A DNA stretch of 18,036 nucleotides. It comes from Methylococcaceae bacterium UBA4132. Its GTDB lineage: Bacteria; Pseudomonadota; Gammaproteobacteria; Methylococcales; Methylomonadaceae. Position numbers and translations under genes: made by a program. Shown here piece after piece: positions 14,401 to 18,036 of the stretch. Every line of letters starts with the position of its first letter. The first letter of the stretch is position 1. The DNA lies in contig DFWO01000198.1 in assembly GCA_002380945.1 (NCBI GenBank), forward strand, positions 1 through 18,036, read 5' to 3'. The notes beneath the pieces were generated by a model. It worked only from the letters and a program-made list of their open reading frames with translations. It ran no database searches and was not told where the DNA came from.

Positions 14401-14865
14401 TTTGATATGCTCATCTAAGTCGTTGACTTTGTCTTGTTCTATGACCAAGCGTTGGGTTAGCTCTTCAACAGGAATTTTGGCAAATTCATCCGCATCAGGT
14501 TTAGGCGGTTTTCCTGAGGCTTGGTCAATATCTTTTTGTAATTTTTTACTGCGTTCAGGTGCTTGTTTAAGAGCCTCCTTAAAAGTTTCTTCCTGTTCAT
14601 TAAAGGCGGCAATATTGATTAATTCATCTTGTGCAGCTTGATAGTGTGCTAGCACTTTGGACTTGAGTGCCTCATCCAAGCCTTTTCGTTCTGCTAAAGC
14701 ATCAATTTTAGCCTGCAAGTTTTCTTTGGTAATTTCCTGTGTTGGACTCGCTTGACTTAGGTCTGCACTGGAATCAGTCGTTTCAGCAAAGCTACTGGCT
14801 ATACCAAAATGAACGGTCAGTAATAACAGCAATAGCCATTGGGGTGTTAAAGGAATGATTTTCAT
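11428..14865 (-). CDS. Large MscS-family mechanosensitive channel (MscK/MscM type), 1145 aa
   Basis: Inner-membrane channel that opens under membrane tension to release solutes on hypo-osmotic shock. Order of parts: signal peptide (1-27, LLLLLLTVHFGIASSFA); a periplasmic coiled-coil region of nearly 470 residues (about 40-510), rich in Glu, Lys and Gln; about eleven membrane segments between 517 and 980 (about 517-537, 564-586, 598-618, 648-664, 676-694, 719-740, 746-770, 823-848, 874-895, 921-938, 948-976); and the MscS pore helix and beta domain from 946. The pore segment SVGLGFGLQEIFANFVSG (954-971) is followed by ERPIRVGDTVTI and IVPNKTFIT, both typical of E. coli MscK and MscM. A polar, low-complexity cytosolic loop lies at 783-820. 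The C-terminal domain ends near 1130. MscK and MscM cannot be told apart by eye. The Shine-Dalgarno sequence is weak. It is transcribed alone, divergent from the DUF445 gene. Confidence 0.92.
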   Translation of the reverse strand: MKIIPLTPQWLLLLLLTVHFGIASSFAETTDSSADLSQASPTQEITKENLQAKIDALAERKGLDEALKSKVLAHYQAAQDELINIAAFNEQEETFKEALKQAPERSKKLQKDIDQASGKPPKPDADEFAKIPVEELTQRLVIEQDKVNDLDEHIKKLTNELAEQSNRPNVIRQETLKAKQELDDAYKAIKETHNPSSTSQLELDAERIYLKTTSDARTAELNMLDAETSSYSVRLALLKDSVRLLELQKNALSPLISTIEQVLTQLQQQEEKNRQDALSQAEKDLAGKPVVIQDVMRENIQYSQQLQAINNKISHYEQEKTKADNQISEIEANFNSAAKKIDLASLSPPLGKLLHVQRRNLINKDQFVLQTAAIQSETANTNLEQLVIEEKLKKLADIDGYLKQKMDSSVNKKLPIEQRMRTQAELRGLLNDQAELLTKLSIAYNSYLRILGDFDFSRQQKNSKAEKFALYLDERLLWVRSSEAVNMDVFNQVYQSVKWLLSPHNWKTLLYNVAKLPAKQPLLMVFAVFNIIVLLLIRKWLKQRLKFISEKVGKIYTDNFYYTPEALVYTMLLIAPLPLTMGYLGWFLTNNVTIDNFTQAIGMGLSRAALAWFFWQFLYRLFEPTAGIMRKHFQFQENTTALMRKYLAWLRFFIPPASFIIKSTLAADVPVYTDSLGRLALHIWILGLVFFLSRVFHPKHGLLQYEIINHPHSWLTKLRYIFYGVAFAPLIIMGFSMTGYYLSAVELMLKVSTTILVVATVIITYELVLRWMTIVNRQLAIKNLQQKRKQASTHEKTATIEGSENPILPAEEHQIDIPKINAQSITILNVLFCFSLLVAFWVIWKNIFPAFSFLERIELWQTKAIVDNKEVYQSITLVNLFLAGIYTFIAAVAVHNFSGVMELLVFRRLDMEAGSRYAVNQLANYTLMTIGFFAVANELGFSWSQVQWLVAALSVGLGFGLQEIFANFVSGIILLFERPIRVGDTVTIANTTGRVSRIHMRATTLIDPDQKELIVPNKTFITTQLVNWSLSDSVTRVVITVGIAYDSDIELAHKVMLEAIHSAPLVLKEPEPSVLLVAFADSALEFSIRVFVSETANRMPVTHDLHTRLIKALSEHNIEIPFPQRDIHIRSSTPEWGANKIVGSA

Positions 14866-14950
14866 GAACTCACAAATAACTGCAAAAGGAAGGCTAAGTA
14901 TAGTGTGATTCGCTTAAATCTAGTTTAATGATTATCGCGTTGTGTCGGTG

Positions 14951-14989
14951 AAATAAGCATCTCTTCAGGATAATAAATCATGCTTATTT
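14951..14989. repeat. 10-bp inverted repeat in the divergent mscK-like/DUF445 intergenic region
   Basis: 14951-14960 (aaataagcat) is the exact reverse complement of 14980-14989 (atgcttattt), with 19 nt between. It lies roughly midway in the 202-nt divergent gap (86 nt from one start, 79 nt from the other), so it could be an operator read by a dimeric regulator, or a hairpin in a leader. Nothing else in the gap stands out. Confidence 0.4.
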
Positions 14990-15067
14990 ATGCACTAGCT
15001 TAGCGGTTGTGTTTTAAAATGTGACGTTTTGAACTTTCAATAGCGTCTTACTTATCACAAAAAAACA

Positions 15068-15784
15068 ATGAAAAAACCACTTAATAAAAGCGTTATCACC
15101 AATGTCACCGCCGTGGTGATTATTATCGTCGGCTATATTTTTCAAACTGCTTTTATCAAATCCATTGGTTTTTTTGCCTTATCTGGCGCAATTACCAACT
15201 GGTTAGCCATTTATATGCTGTTTGAAAAAGTGCCTTATTTATACGGTTCAGGCGTAATACCCGACCGTTTTGAAGAATTTAAATTATCTATTAAGCAATT
15301 GATGATGGAACAGTTTTTTACCACGCAAAACATTGAACAATTTATCGAAACCGAAGAACAACAAGGTGGCAAACTACTGAACTTACAGCCATTATTGGAT
15401 GCTGTGGACTATGACAAAATTTATGAAGGCTTGGTATCATCCATTATGGAATCGTCATTCGGCGGTATGTTAATGATGATGGGCGGCACAGAAGCCTTAG
15501 CTCCTTTAAAAGAACCGTTCACCGAAAAAATGCGCGTTACCTTAATGGATATGACTGAATCGGAAAATTTTAAAACCGCCTTACAACATGGTTTAAACGC
15601 GCACAAAATCGGTGAAGATATTGTTAGCAAAATCGAAACTGTGATTGATAAACGCCTGAGCGAATTAACCCCGCAAATGGTCAAAGAAATGGTCGAATTA
15701 ATTATTAGCGAACATCTTGGCTGGCTGGTGGTTTGGGGCGGTATTTTTGGTGGCTTAATGGGCGCGTTATTCGTGTTTGCTTAA
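15068..15784 (+). CDS. DUF445 family membrane protein
   Basis: Inner-membrane protein of unknown role. Two N-terminal hydrophobic segments (about 8-28 and 32-52) enclose the family motif SGAITNWLAIYMLFEKVP (39-56), followed by GSGVIPDRFEEF (60-71). The middle (about 72-215) is soluble and alpha-helical with acidic stretches. A last hydrophobic helix (217-237) ends the protein, giving the usual DUF445 layout with membrane ends and a long helical middle. At 238 aa it belongs to the short form. Only A-rich sequence precedes the ATG, with no Shine-Dalgarno. Its stop overlaps the next start (TAATG), so it is the first gene of a three-gene run with the esterase and the ligase-type protein. Confidence 0.85.
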   Translation: MKKPLNKSVITNVTAVVIIIVGYIFQTAFIKSIGFFALSGAITNWLAIYMLFEKVPYLYGSGVIPDRFEEFKLSIKQLMMEQFFTTQNIEQFIETEEQQGGKLLNLQPLLDAVDYDKIYEGLVSSIMESSFGGMLMMMGGTEALAPLKEPFTEKMRVTLMDMTESENFKTALQHGLNAHKIGEDIVSKIETVIDKRLSELTPQMVKEMVELIISEHLGWLVVWGGIFGGLMGALFVFA

Positions 15785-16551
15785 TGAACACGTCTTTTGA
15801 AGTTTTTGGCGACTCAAAACAGCCACCGCTGATTATTCTGCATGGTTTTTTTGCCTCTGCGCGTAATTGGCGCACTGTGGCAGAAAAATTATCAGCTCAT
15901 TTTTACGTTTATGTGCTGGATCAACGTAATCACGGCACGTCTTTTCATCATCCCGTTATGGATTACCCAACAATGGCGGCAGATTTATTGGCGTTTATCA
16001 AACAACAGGGTTTAACGACTGTCAGCCTGTTAGGTCACAGCATGGGTGGCAAAGTGGCAATGTGGTTCGCACTCAATCATCCCGATAAAGTGCATAAATT
16101 GATTATTGCTGATATTGCACCCGTCAGTTATACACATTGTTTTGATAATACGATTAATGCCTTAAAAACTGTGCCGTTAGCCGATATTAAAAATCGTAAA
16201 CAAACGGAAGAACACTTGGCAAGTGCGATACCTGAACTAAGTTATCGGCAGTTTTTATTGCAAAATCTGGTGTTAGTCGATGGCGTGTATCAGTGGCGAG
16301 TGGACTTGGATATTTTTGCCGACAACGCGCCGCATATTATCTCTTTTCCTAATAGCGACGCAGTTGTGCCATTTATGGGCAAGGCTTTTTTTATTGCAGG
16401 TGCAGATTCCCATTATGTCAAAGCGGGGGATTTTGAATCGCTTTTTCCAACTGCCCTCTTTAGCCAATTGCCCAATGCAGGACATTGGTTACACGTTCAA
16501 CAGCCGACAATTTTTATCTCTCGCGTTGCCGATTTTTTAAGGCAGGATTAA
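15784..16551 (+). CDS. Alpha/beta-hydrolase, YbfF-type esterase
   Basis: Cytosolic esterase with the YbfF layout. HGFFASARNW (20-29) is the oxyanion region. The nucleophile elbow GHSMGGK (84-90) carries S86. DIAPV (110-114) carries D110, the place of the acid residue in YbfF, and NAGHW (231-235) carries H234. D208 (AGADS) is the alternative acid position of other hydrolases. The length of 255 aa equals the family norm. I start it at the ATG overlapping the DUF445 stop (TAATG, 1 nt). An upstream in-frame ATG at 15733 would add 17 residues lying wholly inside DUF445 and is not needed by the fold. The natural substrate is unknown; the E. coli enzyme acts on short acyl esters and acyl-CoA in vitro. 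The next gene begins 7 nt after the stop. Confidence 0.9.
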   Translation: MNTSFEVFGDSKQPPLIILHGFFASARNWRTVAEKLSAHFYVYVLDQRNHGTSFHHPVMDYPTMAADLLAFIKQQGLTTVSLLGHSMGGKVAMWFALNHPDKVHKLIIADIAPVSYTHCFDNTINALKTVPLADIKNRKQTEEHLASAIPELSYRQFLLQNLVLVDGVYQWRVDLDIFADNAPHIISFPNSDAVVPFMGKAFFIAGADSHYVKAGDFESLFPTALFSQLPNAGHWLHVQQPTIFISRVADFLRQD

Positions 16552-16558
16552 CAGAATC

Positions 16559-17758
16559 ATGAAAATAACTGAATTTGCAAAAACACCCATAACGGTCAAT
16601 GAAGTCAGCGGTTATGGTGTGGCGTTATTCTTAGCGAGTATTTATTTTTCCACCGCCTTAGCGATTGTTTTATCAGTGGTGTTGGCGTTGTTATGGTTAG
16701 CATCTGGAAAATTTAAGTCTTTACCTGATATGCTAAAACAATGTCCTGTCGCGCTGTGGTCGTTGTTGCTATTTGCCTGTTTTATTGTTGGTGCTAGTTA
16801 TGGAGATGCAACGAGTAGTGATGCAATTGCCATGCTGAAAAAGTACCGCGAGTTATTGTTTATTCCCTTACTACTACCGTTTTTAACGGAGCAACGTTAC
16901 CGTAACTGGGCATGGAGTGCGTTTATGGTTGCCTCAGTGATAACACTGTTAGGCTCACAACTGATGAGTATGAAGGTGTTTTGTGTCGAATCGCAATGTT
17001 TACCGTATTTTAAAAGCTATATCACGCACGGTATTTTAATTGCATTTTTTGCATTTTTTCTCATGCACAAAGCCTTTGATAGCAAAGGCATGATGCGGAT
17101 TGTCTTATTGGCGACACTGTTACTGTGTTTATACAATCTATTTTTCATCGCCGCAGGACGGACAGGGCAACTGATTTTTCTTAGCTTGAGTTTATTATTC
17201 GCGCTACAACGCTTTACAAAACAAGGTTTGCTACTTGCGGTATTGACGTTAGCGATTTTTTTGGGTGGGTTTATTACTTTTTCTGATAAAGCCACGCGCA
17301 TTAAAGAAGGAGCGGCAACTGTACAATCGCATCTACAAGGACAGCCTCAAAAAGGCGAATTTTCCATGGGTGAACGCCTGACCTTTTGGAAATATTCATT
17401 ACAACTCATTGCTGAAAAACCCTTATTCGGGCAAGGCACAGGAAATTTTACTAAAGCCTATCAACGCGTATCTGGCGAAGCCAATCATAATAATCCGCAT
17501 AATGAATTTTTATTGATTACCGAACAGTTAGGCGCAGTCGGTTTATTGTTTTATTTAGGCTTTTTAGGCAGTCAATATTACTACGCAAGCAGATTGCCTA
17601 ATCAGGACAAATGGCTAGCACAAGGTATGTTAGTCGCCTTAATGATAAGCAGTTTATTTAATTCGCCTTTGCTAGATCATACCGAAGGGCATTGGTTTAC
17701 TACCATGATTGCGTTGTGTTTCGCGGCTCGTGTAACTAAGACAGAAAATTACGATTGA
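16559..17758 (+). CDS. O-antigen ligase family polytopic membrane protein (WaaL/Wzy-C)
   Basis: Polytopic inner-membrane protein of 399 aa with about 10-11 hydrophobic segments, the first at 16-48. The Wzy_C/O-antigen ligase pattern is present: a basic Arg in the AAGRTGQLI segment (198-206, R201), R273 in GERLTFWKYS, a large periplasmic loop around 240-320, and H314 in NNPHNEFLLITEQLGAVG (311-328). Arg and His residues of this kind are needed in known ligases. It would transfer an undecaprenyl-linked glycan to lipid A-core, or act as a polymerase or protein glycosyl ligase; these cannot be separated by sequence reading. AGGA lies 11 nt before the ATG, 7 nt after the esterase stop. No glycan cluster adjoins it within the window, and no terminator is seen after it. 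Confidence 0.87.
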   Translation: MKITEFAKTPITVNEVSGYGVALFLASIYFSTALAIVLSVVLALLWLASGKFKSLPDMLKQCPVALWSLLLFACFIVGASYGDATSSDAIAMLKKYRELLFIPLLLPFLTEQRYRNWAWSAFMVASVITLLGSQLMSMKVFCVESQCLPYFKSYITHGILIAFFAFFLMHKAFDSKGMMRIVLLATLLLCLYNLFFIAAGRTGQLIFLSLSLLFALQRFTKQGLLLAVLTLAIFLGGFITFSDKATRIKEGAATVQSHLQGQPQKGEFSMGERLTFWKYSLQLIAEKPLFGQGTGNFTKAYQRVSGEANHNNPHNEFLLITEQLGAVGLLFYLGFLGSQYYYASRLPNQDKWLAQGMLVALMISSLFNSPLLDHTEGHWFTTMIALCFAARVTKTENYD

Positions 17759-17766
17759 TGGGCTTC

Positions 17767-18016
17767 AGTACTCTATTTGGAGTCCAATAACTGCTTTAGC
17801 TATTAGCGTTATTATGTAGCAAGTGTACAAAGCTATTAACCACATAACCAATTAAAATCATTGTCATTGTAACCTCATAAAGGGGATAATCAATAGCAGA
17901 ACCACGTTATAAGCGCACTGACAACAAAACGTTCAGAACTTGCTAAATTGTTAACGCTCCCTTCCCGCAAAGAAATAGCAAGGCTTTCCAGAAAAATAAT
18001 GTAGTACTCTAATTGG
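17767..18016. repeat. 14-nt near-perfect direct repeat, 236 nt apart
   Basis: 17767-17780 (agtactctatttgg) recurs at 18003-18016 (agtactctaattgg) with one difference. The two copies bracket the small-ORF region at the right edge. They may be the footprint of a small insertion or duplication, or coincidence. Confidence 0.3.
17796..17867 (-). CDS. Candidate 23-aa hydrophobic small protein
   Basis: A very short minus-strand frame, MTMILIGYVVNSFVHLLHNN then ANS and TAA. It has a good ribosome binding site: GAGGT ends 4 nt before the ATG. Residues 3-17 are hydrophobic, enough for a small membrane-inserting helix, similar in build to small stress peptides or type I toxins. It begins 22 nt after the stop of the frame at 17890-18036, as if in one transcript. 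No homologue is known to me. Chance is a real alternative because so short a frame is weak evidence; only the ribosome binding site and hydrophobicity support it. Confidence 0.22.
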   Translation of the reverse strand: MTMILIGYVVNSFVHLLHNNANS

Positions 18017-18036
18017 GTAGTGGTAAAAATCAAAGT
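17890..18036 (-). CDS. Possible C-terminal part of an unknown gene, cut by the window edge
   Basis: The minus-strand frame is open from the window edge for 48 codons to a TGA at 17890. It reads TLIFTTTQLEYYIIFLESLA, then ISLREGSVNNLASSERF, and ends VVSALITWFCY. It could be the end of a larger protein with a hydrophobic C-terminus. I do not recognise it, and a random open frame of this length is not rare in AT-rich DNA. Sequence beyond 18036 would decide. Confidence 0.25.
   Translation of the reverse strand, partial: TLIFTTTQLEYYIIFLESLAISLREGSVNNLASSERFVVSALITWFCY

Noticed and set aside
14336..14641. 101-aa plus-strand frame antisense to the channel gene
   Set aside because: It lies wholly within the coiled-coil coding region of the 1145-aa channel and has the Ser/Leu-rich composition expected of an antisense shadow.
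15733..15783. Upstream start adding 17 residues to the esterase
   Set aside because: The extra codons lie entirely inside the DUF445 gene and are not part of the alpha/beta-hydrolase fold; the TAATG overlap start at 15784 gives the usual family length.
1..18036. CRISPR array, tRNA/rRNA, prophage, toxin-antitoxin pair, biosynthetic or defence cluster
   Set aside because: No regularly spaced repeats, no cloverleaf or rRNA-like segments, and no integrase, nuclease, helicase, NRPS/PKS or similar genes were found. Nearly all coding space is core metabolism and envelope genes.
17890..18036. Reading the right-edge frame as a transposase remnant
   Set aside because: No DDE or HTH motif can be recognised in the 48 visible codons, so naming a transposase would be guesswork.

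Overview
This window reads as ordinary chromosome of an AT-rich gammaproteobacterium (about 40% GC by eye). ErpA, YccA, YehS, YbfF, TrpE/TrpG and the large MscS-type channel all look like their gammaproteobacterial orthologues. The argC-erpA neighbourhood is also known from other gammaproteobacteria such as Pseudomonas. The many short palindromic intergenic repeats recall genomes of filamentous sulfur oxidisers (Thiotrichales) or methanotrophs, but nothing here fixes the genus. I see no rRNA, tRNA, CRISPR array, prophage, intact insertion sequence or defence island.

Layout. 20-716 (-): two short hypothetical genes, one with a membrane anchor. 782-2203 (-): argC then erpA (arginine synthesis; Fe-S cluster delivery). 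2342-4178 (+): a PIG3-type quinone oxidoreductase and a two-domain sulfurtransferase, 4 nt apart. 4310-4978 (+): YccA-like Bax-inhibitor membrane protein, separated by a strong bidirectional terminator from a convergent secreted NlpE-domain protein (5065-5544, -). 5545-6087: gene-free, packed with inverted repeats and a MITE-like element. 6088-7041 (-): a MerR-type regulator with a cobalamin-binding domain and the motif of the CarH/LitR photoreceptors. 7137-10298 (-): a tightly packed set transcribed as DUF1287 secreted protein, yehS, trpE, trpG. 10478-11373 (+): an exported single-domain rhodanese and a flavin reductase. 11428-14865 (-): a very large MscK/MscM-type mechanosensitive channel. 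15068-17758 (+): a DUF445 membrane protein, a YbfF-type esterase and an O-antigen-ligase-type membrane protein, nearly overlapping. 17759-18036: no recognised gene; on the minus strand it holds a frame open to the window edge and a tiny hydrophobic ORF with a good ribosome binding site.

How the parts relate. trpE and trpG encode both subunits of anthranilate synthase and overlap by 4 nt. Their placement directly behind yehS and a DUF1287 gene leaves no room for a trp leader/attenuator before trpE, so any such control must act farther upstream. Two separate rhodaneses and ErpA give a loose sulfur/Fe-S theme, but they are in different operons.

I did not find a convincing new multi-gene system. 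The items most worth a second look are the CarH/LitR-like regulator with an intact W-x9-E-H motif, the DUF1287-yehS-trpEG operon, the repeat island at 5649-6077, three different palindromic repeats placed between genes, and the small ORF pair at the right edge.
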